Below, one piece after another: positions 48,373-60,560 of a stretch of 64,000 nt of DNA. Every line of letters begins with the position of its first letter. Positions within the stretch are counted from its first letter, which is position 1. A program made the position numbers and the translations under genes. Source of the DNA: Cornus controversa (Eukaryota > Streptophyta > Magnoliopsida > Cornales > Cornaceae); assembly GCA_026545225.1 (NCBI GenBank), contig CM048849.1, forward strand, positions 57,803,836-57,867,835, read 5' to 3'. Below the pieces are notes generated by a model. That model made no database searches and was not told where the DNA came from. It saw nothing but the letters and a program-made list of their open reading frames with translations.

Positions 48373-50573
48373 TTAAAACCACATTAGATGAATTAGTTTA
48401 AATATTAACCATTTGTTTATTTCAGAATAATGAAGAAGTTGGTTATTGCTGTTGTTGGCAGTTGTCACATGGAATACACTGCCATGCAAATAAAAATATC
48501 TAATACAAGAATTAGTTAATAGATTACCGAATATTAATAAAGAATTGTTTGAGTAGTACTAACCGGAAAAGTTTAAACAATTATTCTTTGTTTAAGCCAC
48601 AAAACGTTGTTCCTTCTAGAGTGGTTGTACAATTCTTTTTTCTTCAATATACTTATTTACCTTACCAAAAAAATGTATACAAGTTAATTAAATGTGAACT
48701 ATATAATGATTAGAGGGAGAAATTATTAGATAAAATAAAAGTAAAAAGTTGTTTAAATATTTTACACTAGGTTTTGCTCAATTATTTCCCAACAAAATGA
48801 ATACATCACTCAGCCAAACGGAAAAAGTGGAATAATTAGGAACTTGTTAGAATTTGCTATTAGATATATATACACAATGCTTTCTTTTTAAAAAAAAACA
48901 TAATATATAGTGAAATTGCATATTAAGTTTCCATGCATGCAATTAGCATATGCATGAGAAAACCATCTTCTTTATTTAAAAATTTGGTATATAGCTTATT
49001 GATAAGTTGTAAGCATATGTATTTTTGTGGACTGAACACATATATATATATATATATATATATATGCTGATTAGATTTGTATTTCTATTAACCAATTGAA
49101 CCACCTTCAAACCAAAAAATGGAAAATCATTTCTACTGGAAATATCGTTAAAGACAGAGTACCACATGCCTAGCACTTAGATATATATAGTCAGTTTCAT
49201 CCCCACATAACATGGGATTGCTTCTTTTGTCCCCCACGAAAGAAATAGAATAGTTAATGATTAATTAAGGAATCAAACAAAATTAATCAATTCGTTAAAT
49301 ATATATATGTGTGTGTGTGGGAATCAAGAAGTTGGTTATATTGTCAGTTTTTGGCAGTTGGCACATGGAAAGAGCAATGACTAACATTAATGGACAATAC
49401 TCTCCAAAATTGATTAGTTGCTACTAACAATGATTAGTGTAGCCCTCAACAGCATCCATATTATTTGAAAAACTTAGTAAATTAATGAAGTAGATGATAC
49501 TAAAGAAGCACATTAATTTGATTTTATATATGGAATAAGATTTGCTTCTTGTGTGGCGGAGATAGAAGTAATATAGTAAACAAGAAAAATGGTTGTGATA
49601 TACACCCACACACACACACATATACACACACAACAACAACAAGAAATCATTCAAAATTTATCCCCCCTCCTAACACCAAAAAAAAAAAATTTGATTTGTC
49701 TCAGTGGTGCTCATGCATGTGTGCATGTGTACACATGTGAACACCCACATGTGATGATCCGAAGGTAGATCTTATAAAGATTTTCCTAGCTTGTTATTAT
49801 CTTTGAACCCTAAATTATTAAACAACTTTGATGATAAACTTGTACTTTGTCTGATATTTATCAATTTATATACTATATTGTTTGCGTTTGAGTGCAACTT
49901 TGTACTATAATAGATGGTTTGGCTGTTGATCAAGTAGCACATTTTTTTTTCTTTTTATGTTTGGCAGGTAAGATTAAGCAAATCTTTATTTAGGTACTAG
50001 TGGAAATTTCTCTCAAAAGCAACCTACTCTTTTTGGTGAATAATGTATGGAAATTAGGATGCAAGTGATCATGCGGTTGTCTTCTCTTTCTTCATGCATG
50101 TGTGTGCGTGGGCACGCGTGTAAGAGAGAGTCACTGTGATTGGGCCAATCTTATATATATAAGATATATAAGAGATAAACTACTGACCGGAAACCACCAC
50201 ACGTGTGATCCTATCATTGTGTCACATCAAGAGGACATTAGTACTCTGTTTCTCAATTAATTATAATTTTAAAAGGTATGGGAAAGTCTTGTTTCAACGT
50301 GAAAAGTTAGGCTTCTAAAAAAACAATCAATTCTTTTTCTTCTTGGATTTGTTTATTGGATTGGTTTCTAAAATTTCTCTAGGAGCATGCATGTACTCTC
50401 AAAGAAGAGCTCAATCCCTTTTAGATAATCAAAAGTGAGTCAAAAATGCTTGAATCAGGTTTACATATAATTATTCTTCCAACATAAGAAAAGAATAAGA
50501 AACCTAAGGTAATTAGACCCTAATTGAAGGTTGACAAGGCCAGTGAGGGTAGGCTCCTCATTTGTATGCATTG

Positions 50574-50616
<43 letters not shown>

Positions 50617-51937
50617 AAACATATATATATATAGAGAGAGAGGATTGGATTTTGTTTGTTTGGCAAGTTGTTTTTGGTTGGGTTTGTTTATAAGTTGTTT
50701 TTCTAAGTTTTTGAGTATAATACTATAAATCCATTATACTATATGATATTCTTTGTACTTTTATGTGTGTTTAAACTAACACCCATTCGAGTTTAAGAGT
50801 TTTTCTAACTATTTTTTTTTCTTAGCAAATTACTCACACACTCACTTTCTTTCTTCGTGACTCTCAAACTTCACTGTGAAAGATATGAAAGCTAGAAACC
50901 ACATATTTTCAATCTAACTCCTTCAATAGAAAGCTTTTCTCTAACTACAAATAAATCCCTTTATTTTTCTATCTTTTTTTTCTCTCTCTCTCTCTCTAAG
51001 ATAGATATATGCGTCAAGGAAACCACTCATAGCATTACTAAATTAAAGTGCTTTTCTTTTTTATGACCAAACTACCTCCCCATCTCTTGACATTACTAAA
51101 GTATTAGTACATTTTAACTACTTGTCCTGGTACATGAACCAGACAACGATCATGGTTGATTGAAATGATCTTTAGACTAGTGAGGTTTGCTTTTGGAATT
51201 TGATTAATGGTCGACCACAGACCAAGGTTGTTCATATACACTGAATAATTAAACTGACATTTGATGTTGATCTGAGTTGTGATAATTTTAGATCTTAGAG
51301 ATTCATTGTGGAAATTATGTCATATTGACTTAAATTCTAGAACATGACATCGTAGAAGGAACTTAACTAGAATATTTTATGCAATTTTGTCTGAGTTTTA
51401 TTTTTTTAAACAAATTTTCTAACCTAATTCAATTCAATTTAAACATATATCCATGAAAAATCTTGGTTTTAGATTCCAATAAAAAAGAATTTACCAAATA
51501 AATTTTGGTAAATTCCATCATATGTTGGGAAAGTATAAGATTTTTAACTCATTAATTTTGGGAAGTTTTGAATAATTAAATTTGACATTGAGAAAAAATA
51601 TATATATATAGCAACAACAAACTTAGAAGAGATTTAATTTTGAAAGACAAATATATAAATGATAAATGCACAAGTCGTATTCTTAGCCTGTGGATCCTCG
51701 TAGTGCATGTAGTACAACCAATTAAAGCTGTCTGATTGATGCTAGAACTAGATATAAGCGAATCAAGGCCAAATATTGTTTGGCACAAATATTTGTCCAT
51801 GTAACACAAGTAGTATCAAGCAATTTAATTGGTACTGTGATTTATCGTTATCATACATAGACAAAAATGGCCAAGTTGTTATATATGACTCCAACTTTCT
51901 GGACCAACCAAGTTGTGCATGCATTGACACCTACAGG

Positions 51938-51972
<35 letters not shown>

Positions 51973-51975
51973 GTG
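48373..51975. other. Intergenic DNA, no gene seen
   Basis: AT-rich. A phrase around AAGAAGTTGGTTAT...TGGCAGTT...CACATGGAA occurs near 48431 and again near 49327, a diverged duplication about 900 bp apart. (AT)n tracts lie at 49040-49064 and 50576-50614; a CA tract near 49605; a (GA)n tract at 51941-51969. No protein-like frame. Confidence 0.55.
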
Positions 51976-52620
51976 TTTTAGGTTACTTTTAGCTGGCAAA
52001 GAGTGAGAAAGCACAAAATGTCACTTATTTTCATGCAGAATGTCGTCCACCAAAAACAAGATAATTTTATCCAATTGTACCTTTTAATCATGTCCATATG
52101 ATAGTTGCAATTTAAGAGTCAGTCTTTACACAACTGTAAGGTTGCTTCATTGTAAAATGAAAGTCACGAGATCGAAACAAAAGAGAGTTTTAGGTTACTT
52201 TAGTTGGCAAAAGTGACAAACCACAAAATGTCACTTATTTTCATGCAGAATGTCGTCCACCAAAAACGAGATAATTCTATCCAATTGTACCTTTTAATCA
52301 TGTCCATATGATAGTTGCAATTTAAGAGTCAGTCTTTACACAACTGTAAAGTTGCTTCATTGTGAAATGAAAGTCACGAGATCGAAACAAAAGAGAGTTT
52401 TAGATTACTTTAGTTGGCTAAAAGTGACAAACCACAAAATGTCACTTATTTTCATGTCCATGCCATCCACCAAAATGAGATAATCCTATCCACTTGTACC
52501 TTTTAATTATACTCAAACGATAGTTGCAATTTAAGGATCAATCTTTAGGCAACGGTAAAGTTACTTCATGGAAGTCATGAGATAGATATATAAACAAGAG
52601 AAAGTTTTAGGTTACTTTAT
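51976..52620 (+). repeat. Tandem repeat of about 210 bp, three copies
   Basis: Units start with TTTTAGGTTACTTT at 51976, 52188 and 52398, with a fourth start at 52605. They are 212, 210 and 207 bp long. The first two are nearly identical; the third is more diverged. Each contains AAATGTCACTTATTTTCATG and ends near CACGAGATCGAAACAAAAG. Confidence 0.93.
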
Positions 52621-53575
52621 GGATAATTAGAATTGGGCAACCATTGCAGCATATGAAGGGACCTTTAGCTCATAAGACTGTGTTTAAATTGTTTGGGGCC
52701 AATGTCCATTCAGTAGTTAACATATAATAAGCCCATCTCAAGTCCATCAAAAATATACATTTTGGGCCTTTTTGAATATATTTTTGAATAAAACCATTGT
52801 AGATGGACTTTCAGTTCATGTGACCAATCTTGACCAAAACATCACACAAAATATTCCCAAGAACCCATTCTTCAAAATTCAGAGGGCTCTCTGACTTGCC
52901 AATCCTTTTTTTCCTTTTTCCTTTTTTCTCTTTTGGGGTAGGTAATTTGGCAATCCACTCGCATAATCAACTTTCAAATCCCAACATTGAACAAGGACAA
53001 TCCATCCATCCATATGGTCCCGGTTGTTCAAATCAAATTGCTATATATGATTTCCAATTAAAACCAGAAAAACTTAGGACTCAAACGTGAGGCTGAGCTT
53101 TGTTTGACTTCTATATATCATGCCATTTTATATATACTTATATACATAGGACCAACTTGCTCTGGTGGACCTTGGACTTCCTGGACAGCTTTTTCGAACC
53201 CATTTGTTGGGTCCATGCTATATAAATAAAGCCACCAGCCACCAAAGGACTCACTGGCCCTACACTCAAATCACCAGCCTAAATGTGTGGATCCTATTGC
53301 AGTGGTCTAACCTCTTATTTTCAAGTCCATATCATATTTCTCCATTGTTTGATTAGGTCTTCAGGGTTGCAATTTGAGTAAATTGTTGAATTTTTTTGAA
53401 AAAATTTCAAATTTTCAATGGGAACAATTATACCATTATCCAAAAAAATTCATTTAATACTCAAATAAAACTGAAAAGTCTAATGGGGGCAATTGCCCCC
53501 TCTGTGGCTCTGCCACTGGTTAGCCTAGTCTCAACTCATAGAAATGAGAAATTAAAACTGACACATTTGACTGCG
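52621..53575. other. Intergenic DNA with one transposon end
   Basis: No gene seen. At 53484-53520 the sequence GGGGGCAATTGCCCCC followed by GTGGCTCTGCCACTG resembles the right end of a plant transposon. I cannot find the matching left end, so it may be a fragment. Confidence 0.45.
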
Positions 53576-53579
53576 TGAT

Positions 53580-54510
53580 AGTTTGTGATGGGTCGGAACC
53601 ATAAGGTCTTGGACCATACAATAATTTTTCCATAGAAAACATCATCTACATGAATCATCCTTCTAGTTGCATGATAACTCATCCAAAATCACAAGTATCG
53701 GCTACATTTTTTTTTCCCTCATACCTTGTAATTGGCTGGGACAACAATCCCGGACCATGCAATAATTTCTTCATAGGAAATTCTTTTTTGGGTACATTGT
53801 GATTGGTTGCGACCACAGTCCTTACCATGCAATAATTTCTTCATAGGAAACATCATCTACATGAATCATCCAAAATCACAAGTATCAAATAAGCCCTACT
53901 TGTTTTTTTTCCTATAATCAAGTGTCCGGAATTAATTCTTGGGATATCTTGCAAATCGCCCCTCCACACAAGAGGATAAATAAAAGGAACTCTAATGTGG
54001 ATAGGTCCTAATGATTTTTTTCGATAATCGGGTGTTTAGAACTAATCCTTGGGACTTCATGCAAAGCTTTTTCGGTAATCAGGTATTTGGAACTAATCTC
54101 CGAGACATCATGCAAATCTTAATTGGTAATCAGGTGTTCGGAAGTAATCCCCGGGACATCTTGGTAATCAATTGTCCAAAACTAATCCCCGAGACATCAT
54201 GGTAATCAAGTGTCCGGAACTAGTCCTCGGGATAACATCGTGGTAATCGGGTGTCCGGAACTAGTCCCCGAGATAACATCGTGGTAATTGGGTGTCCTGA
54301 ACTAGTCCCTGGAATAACATCGTGGTAATCGGGTGTCCTAAACTAATCCTCGGGATATGGTGCAAAGCGTCCTCTCCACACGGGAGGATAAATAAAAGGA
54401 ACTCTAATGTGGATAAGTCCTAAAACCTCGTGCAAAGTTGTGCCCCCTCCACACGGGAGGATAAATAAAAAGAACTCTAATGTAGAGAAGTCCTAATTCT
54501 TTTTACCGCT
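53580..54510 (+). repeat. Composite minisatellite zone (41-bp unit and 50-bp unit)
   Basis: At 53610-53880 the phrase ACCATGCAATAATTTCTTCATAGGAAA recurs three times. At 54008-54365 a unit GGTAATCGGGTGTCCGGAAC plus TAGTCCCCGAGATAACATCGT repeats about nine times, at exactly 41 bp in the later part (starts 54201, 54242, 54283 and 54324). The phrase CACACGGGAGGATAAATAAA with GGAACTCTAATGTGGA occurs near 53965, 54375 and 54455. Confidence 0.85.
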
Positions 54511-54590
54511 AGAGGTAAAGGGCTTGAACCTTCAAGCTTGTGGTTAACATTTACTCGCTCTAACCAACCGAGCTACCCCAACTAGTTGTC
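54511..54590 (-). ncRNA. tRNA-like sequence (tRNA pseudogene or tRNA-derived SINE head)
   Basis: On the minus strand the sequence has an A-box-like TAGCTCGGTTGG inside a possible D arm (GCTC...GAGC). About 45 bp later comes a B-box-like GGTTCAAGCC with a possible T stem (GAAGG/CCTTT). The anticodon arm and acceptor stem do not pair well, so a working tRNA is unlikely. The layout fits a decayed tRNA or a tRNA-derived SINE promoter. Confidence 0.45.
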
Positions 54591-55500
54591 CAATTATCCT
54601 ACATTTTACACCTACTAAAGTAGACCCAAAAAAATAGGGGGATCTTACATATGGTTCACTTAGGCTCCAATACTCCAATTGTGCCTTATAGCATGATTGA
54701 ATTATTAATTTGTTTCTAATTATCGAAAAAAAATTATATTTTTGTTTTAAATCATCTAACCATTAATTGTTGGATGAATTATAAAGATTAATAAGAGTAA
54801 TGATAAAGATAGTGAAAGTTATCACCAAAAGTCAATCACTCTCATCCTTAGATAGTACAAGTGAGACCCACGCATTCACAATTCAATGAATGAACACTAT
54901 ATTCACTACACATTCAGTAATAACTTTTTACTCTAAAATTCATTATCCGATTAATAATTGGTGGAAATTCATGAACCAGTTTGGGCTTGGCCAGTTCTAA
55001 ACTCAAAATACTAAACCAAGATGGTAAGCCCATGTCGAAGTGTTCAGGCTGGGCACACCAGCGGGTTAGGGTTCTAGCCTTGTAGCTGTCCTGGATTGTC
55101 AATCAGATGGAGCCCCATGTCCAGTATGTGACAAATCATCTGGGCCTGTACATTTTTTAAATGGATCACCCTTGTGGGCCTTGCAGTCAATTTGTACAAA
55201 TAAAGTTGGAGCTCAAAGATTTTATTTTATTTTATTTCTTTCTAGGAGGGAGGAAAACTTGAATATGGACACACCAACACTTTTTTGTATTTTTGAGACT
55301 TGAATTCTCAACCTTGTGCTGAAAAATAAGAAGGAAAAAAAATATATATCACTTAAAACAAAAAGCTTGACAGGTTATAAATGCACTTTTATTTCCATGC
55401 TTTTTGTTTTCAAGATTTTTAGAAACCATACTAGTGGGCCCCAAAACACCTCAATCTTCCGCAGATCACCTCTTCATACCATATAGATATTTAGTGTGTC
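54591..55500. other. Intergenic DNA, no gene seen
   Basis: Ordinary AT-rich sequence between the tRNA-like fragment and the 96-bp array. No repeat or protein-like frame stands out. Confidence 0.5.
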
Positions 55501-55519
55501 CGACGCACATGCACCGGAG

Positions 55520-55817
55520 GCATTCTGGCCCTCTGTGCACTACACGCTCGGTGGACCCCATCGCGCATGTAGTGCACAGAGAGCCAGAATGCGCCTGGTG
55601 AACGTTGCGCCAAGCACAACCAATACCTCCGTGCACTACACGAGCAATGGACCCCATAGCGCATATAGTGCACGGAGAGCCAGGATACGCCCGGTACATG
55701 GTGCTTCGAGCACAACCAATACCCCAGTGCACTACACGTGTGGTGGGCCCTATCGCGAGTGTAATGCATAAAGAGCCAGAATGCGATCGGTGCCCGGTGC
55801 GACGAGCGCAACCAATA
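55520..55817. repeat. GC-rich 96-bp tandem triplication of hairpin units
   Basis: Three units of exactly 96 bp: 55530-55625, 55626-55721 and 55722-55817. Each carries GTGCACTACACG and, inverted, TAGTGCAC. In the first unit, GCATTCTGGCCCTCTG/TGCACTACA at 55520-55544 is an inverted match (24 of 25) to 55568-55592, forming a stem of about 25 bp with a 23-nt loop. The period is a multiple of three and there are no stops, so open frames appear on both strands; they are artefacts. The GC content contrasts sharply with the flanks. Confidence 0.92.
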
Positions 55818-55829
55818 CCTACTCATCCA

Positions 55830-58060
55830 TACCAAGAAAAAAAGAATAAAACGAAAGGAAAGGAGAATAAAGTAAAAGTCCTATTTTTCTCTCTGGTAAG
55901 AAAAATTCTAGCCAATTAAATTGAAGGAAAATTCTTTCTCATTAAAGGAAACCAGTTGTAAGAAAAAGACAGACTTCCAAACACAACCAATTCTATAAAT
56001 TATATTCCAATCATACCCAAAACAAAACATGCCCCACCCCCACACCACACCAAACCTGTATAACTCCAATATTTATAGAGTAATGAGAGAGGTCCAAATT
56101 CGGTTACTGTGTGAGTGAAAATGTGGGCTCCATCATATACATGGTATCTCACATTTACACTTACATTATTACTATTCGACGCTTTTTGAATTGGTAAGAT
56201 GTACCATTATTCATATACAGGTTTTTTTTTAGTCCAAAATTTTGTTTTTAATTTTAATTATTAAAGTAACGATGAAGTTTCAACTTGAAATATTTGATTC
56301 TGATGTCATGTTAATCAGCATGTAACTTTGGGACAGTTTGGAGGAGCTTTCTAGGAGATTGAAATCGACTTTCAAATTCAAAAAGTCCTTAAAAAAATAT
56401 TAGTGTTCGGTGAAATAAAAAAAATGAACTTCTAATAAAAATCGAAATCTTAAAAAGTTCGTTCAAAAGAAATAAAAAAATTTGTTTTTGAAAGGAAATC
56501 AGAATTATTTTAAGTAACAAATTTTATTGACACTCTTGCCGTCTTTTATTTCGTAAAACTTGCTTATTGGAAGTATTATTAAGGATAAATTTGTCAAGTT
56601 AAAATTGTGAAACGAATTTTAAAAAATGCATCCACCAAACAACTTTTTTTTTTAAAACTCTTTTATTGAAGACATTTTCAAAAGTCTTTTAAATAGAAAA
56701 AGTTTTTAAATCGAAAATCTTCCCTAAACGGACCTTTAATATATATTTATATTCTCTAAATGTCTCCACACTGGGTTTTTCGTTTGGACCGAAAAACTCC
56801 ACACACAAAAAAGAAATTTGTACAGAATTAAACAGATCCGAAAAGGACAGTGGCGGTGGAGGTAGGTCATCATGGGTTCTTCTAGATTAGGTTAGAGTCG
56901 CACACTTCTTTCTTAGGAGTCACAATCTATGATCCTTATCCTCTCATCTGCCGACTTGTATTCCTTAAATGGATGTTGAAGTGCTGAACACCATTAAGTC
57001 TGAAGTCATTCACACCCAATTTATAAGTTTTTTCTCGTGCATTAAGTGGTTTGTTCCAACATGCTTTTCATAATTAATGTCATGTCACCATAAAAATAAA
57101 AACTAAAAAGAAAATTTCAACAACCCATCTACTAGAAATTTATGGTAGTGATTGTCTTTCTTTTTTTACCTTTCTTAGAAATTTATGGTAGTGATAGTCA
57201 TTCTTCTTTTACCTTTCTTTTAAAATTTTGGGGTTAAAAAATGGTCCCAGTTCAGTTATAAACAAGTTGGAACCAATTGAAGAGTTGCAAATCATTTCAA
57301 CGGGTTTCTTATTATTGAAAAAGAATATAATTGACAAATCAAACTTGCATGTAAGCATAAGTATTTCTAAATCTGTTATCTGTGAAAGCAAATTCTTTCG
57401 TCTAAAATGATGTGTTGCGAGTTCAAAATTTAAAAACGATCTCTTCAAAAATGAGGGTAAAATTTGTCGACATCCACCTCTCCTAAATGTCGCTCAAATG
57501 TGAGCTTTGTGTACCAGATACGACCTATTTCTATTTTTCATATAGCATATATTATATATATTTCAATGGAATAATTTCAACCTCCTAAAGCCTTCAATTA
57601 GGAATTCCTTTTCTTTGCTTTCATGTAAAATATATAGGGAAGCACTCATGATTCATGCATAAATGAGTGACTCCATAAAGACAAATTGGAGAGCCATTTA
57701 TGGTTAAAATTCTATCTTAATTGCAATTATAATAACCATTTTCATTTTTTATTTTTACTAGAATTGTATCCATATAATCTTAATAGGTTAATACATATTT
57801 TGCAATCGACCACAAACGTGGATTTTTCACAAAGTTTTTAGATTATATGATTGAAAACCTAGTAACAACCCACCATTAATCAAAAAAGGAACATATATAG
57901 CTTTGAGGAGTGTTAAGGGCAATCACTACATGGCTTGGTAGAAATCAATCACAAAAATTAAATCATTTCAAGTAATAAATGTTCTACTTTTTCATTAATC
58001 AATATACTCTTCTAGCTCTAAAGTATTTACATTGGTGTCATTAACAAACAAATAAAATTA
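55830..58060. other. Intergenic DNA, no gene seen
   Basis: AT-rich with short random frames. A phrase AGAAATTTATGGTAGTGAT is duplicated near 57135 and 57178. Nothing else stands out. Confidence 0.55.
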
Positions 58061-58068
58061 TAAACATA

Positions 58069-58650
58069 AAGTATTAAAATATTTTTATTAATATATTTTT
58101 TATATTGTCCTGCTTTTAAATATTTTTAATAATCTATATATTTATTATAATCATTTCCTATATAATTTTTTAAATTTTGTAATTATGGTTAATTGAATTA
58201 AAGAACATATTTTTAAAGTATTAAAATATTTTTATTAATATATATTTTTATATTTTCCTACTTTTAAATATTTTTAATAATCTATATACTTATTATAATA
58301 ATTTCTTATATATTTTTTTAAAAAAATTAATTATGGTTAATTGAATTAAGGATAAATACCACTTATACCCCCTTAGATTAGACAATATCCCGACCATACC
58401 CCCTCTAGCTTCAAAATTTTTAAATACACCCCATGTTAGTAACGTCCGTCAATTTTACTCTCTTGCTAACGTCAACAAATTTCATTTATCTGTTGACGTC
58501 GCACTTACAGAATAGAAAAATTAATACATAAATCCAAATTTCAGAAAACATGGTTGGGAATATCGAAACTAGAGGGGGTCTAGTTGAAATATTACCTAAA
58601 CTGAGATAGTATAAGTGGTATTTACCATTGAATTAAAGCACATATTTTTT
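58069..58650. repeat. 146-bp tandem duplication, second copy split by a MITE
   Basis: Unit 1 (58069-58214) and unit 2 (58215-58349, resuming at 58628) both begin AAAGTATTAAAATATTTTTA and end GGTTAATTGAATTAAAG followed by ACATATTTT. The second is interrupted exactly at TTGAATTAA by the MITE. Unit 1 therefore serves as an intact copy of the target. Confidence 0.9.
58350..58627. mobile_element. Mutator-type MITE with perfect 9-bp target duplication
   Basis: A 278-bp element with long imperfect inverted ends: left GGATAAATACCACTTATA, right (inverted) TGGTAAATACCACTTATA, similar for about 55 bp including ACCCCCT. A perfect 9-bp duplication TTGAATTAA lies at 58341-58349 and 58628-58636. Nine-bp duplications with long inverted ends indicate the Mutator superfamily. 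It encodes no protein. Confidence 0.92.
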
Positions 58651-59155
58651 TTTATATACTTATCATATTTTTTTTTATAAATAATTTTATTTGTTTGTTG
58701 ATGACATTCATTTAAATATTTTAAAATTAGAAAGATATATTAATTAATGTAAAAAGTATGAGATTTATTAAAAAAAAATATTTAATTCTTGTAATTGATT
58801 TTCAGGAATGAGTATAGCAATTGTCCAAATAGTCGGTTGAGCCATGCCCTGCCACTCCCAGCTTTGAGAGGTACGACCACTAACTACTTTGACATTCTGT
58901 CATGATAGCTAAATTGGTGACCTGTCATGCACTATATGACCTATTATTTACCTATATTTTTTACTAATAAATTACCCCAAAAGAGTATTTTTATTATTAT
59001 CCATTTCCTGGTCAATTACCCCAAATAAGGCGTTTTACCGGGTATTCATCCATATTTCATGACTTACGTATTGTGAGTAAAGAAAAGGGCAAAAATAGCT
59101 TTGGCCACATTAGGCCGCGTCTCATACACGCTCCATTCTCGGGGAACAATATGCG

Positions 59156-59194
<39 letters not shown>

Positions 59195-60560
59195 TTTCTC
59201 TTCACTTTCACAAATCAAATGTGACTGTCAATTCGTTGTTGGGTATAAGCAAGTGATTAATTGTACAAAAATGAGTTGTTCAAAGAATTTCTGTCTTCCA
59301 ATCGGATAACTAAATCACTCTAAGAACATAATAATTGAATTTAAAAAGTATTCTATACTTTGTTCTTATTTACGTCCACATATTATTGATTCAAGTATAA
59401 TCTTATGGGTTTTTTTTTTTTACTAAAAATATTATTAAATTCTAGTTAATTATTTATCTAGACTAAACCTTCTAGAACAATTTAAGTATAATATTGTACT
59501 TAAATAAGTCATCAGATGCAAATAATGAAACTATATTATAGTCCTCCCCATATCATGAGGAAATTATTCCGCAGAAGTCGTCTAAAAAAAAAGCAAGAAA
59601 AGGAAAAAAAAAAGCACTCATGGTCCAATATAAGCACGCGCTCAACGGGCGCGTGAGAAATGGTTTCCCCATGAAACATGAAACAACGTTTGCCACAGAG
59701 ATTTGAGGGCGGAACAGATAAAAACTATTTCTTTACAACAAGAATAGTCTTCCTGGTCATCAATCTTATACACCAAAAAAACGAGAGCTGTAATCGCATA
59801 AAGTCGACATCTTTTAACAACTTCTCATCTATTTTTATATCTGTAAGTTCATGTATCAGCTCTCTCTCCGTTATTGTTTGTGATACATGGTTTTGATTTC
59901 TGAATGATAGCGCCATTCATGTTATGCTACAGTGTTTTTTGTGCTATTAATTCATAGAGGCCATTGAAAACCCATGTTATCTGATCTATGAATTGGGTTT
60001 TCTTTTGTGGGTTTTCAGTTTTTGAACGAACCAGGTGAGAAACTAGGCTGGTTTTGAGGTATTGCTATCTGGGGTTTTTGAAGTGGCATAAAGTTAGAAT
60101 TGTTAGAACCCCAAATTTTGTGTTTTGGAGGCTGAACTGGAGGTAATAATTGGTTGATATATGGTATAGAGAGAGTGAACAGAAGAATTATTGTTGTTGT
60201 GTTTGAACGCATATGTTGGTGGCTGGGTTTTCTAAATGGGTTTTGTGTCTCCTCTGTGCTTTGTGATTTTTAGAATCATCTATTATGAGATTATGTAGAA
60301 TTTTCTGGAGAAGGATCTGGTGCTAGATTTTACTTTAAGATTTGGGGATTCTTGTGTTTGCACGAATACTTTGGAAAGTACTAATCATGAAGAAATTTTA
60401 GAATAGATTCCTTGCTTTGCATTAGGATCTGTGTGTTTCTGTGTGTTAGGGTTTCTTATTTAGGCCCTTTTGGTGAGACATCATATTAAGGAAACCACTT
60501 ATTCGAACAAGGGATTATCTGTGTTTTTGAGGTTTTATATATTGGGGCTAAGAGAGAAAG
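58651..60560 (+). other. Spacer and probable promoter/5' UTR of the F-box gene
   Basis: 58651-59650 is AT-rich spacer with an (AT)n tract at 59160-59186. From about 59700 base composition becomes more even, and pyrimidine-rich leader-like sequence (AGCTCTCTCTCCG near 59860) suggests that the F-box transcript starts near here, perhaps with a 5' UTR intron. No exact transcription start or splice site can be fixed from sequence alone. Confidence 0.45.

Noticed and set aside
53484..53520. Transposon right end (GTGGCTCTGCCACTG)
   Set aside because: Looks like a hAT-type terminus, but no partner end was found nearby, so only noted as a possible fragment.
55466..55919. Several open frames of about 88-114 aa on both strands
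   Set aside because: A 96-bp tandem repeat without stops stays open in many frames; the proteins are themselves 32-residue repeats with no known fold.
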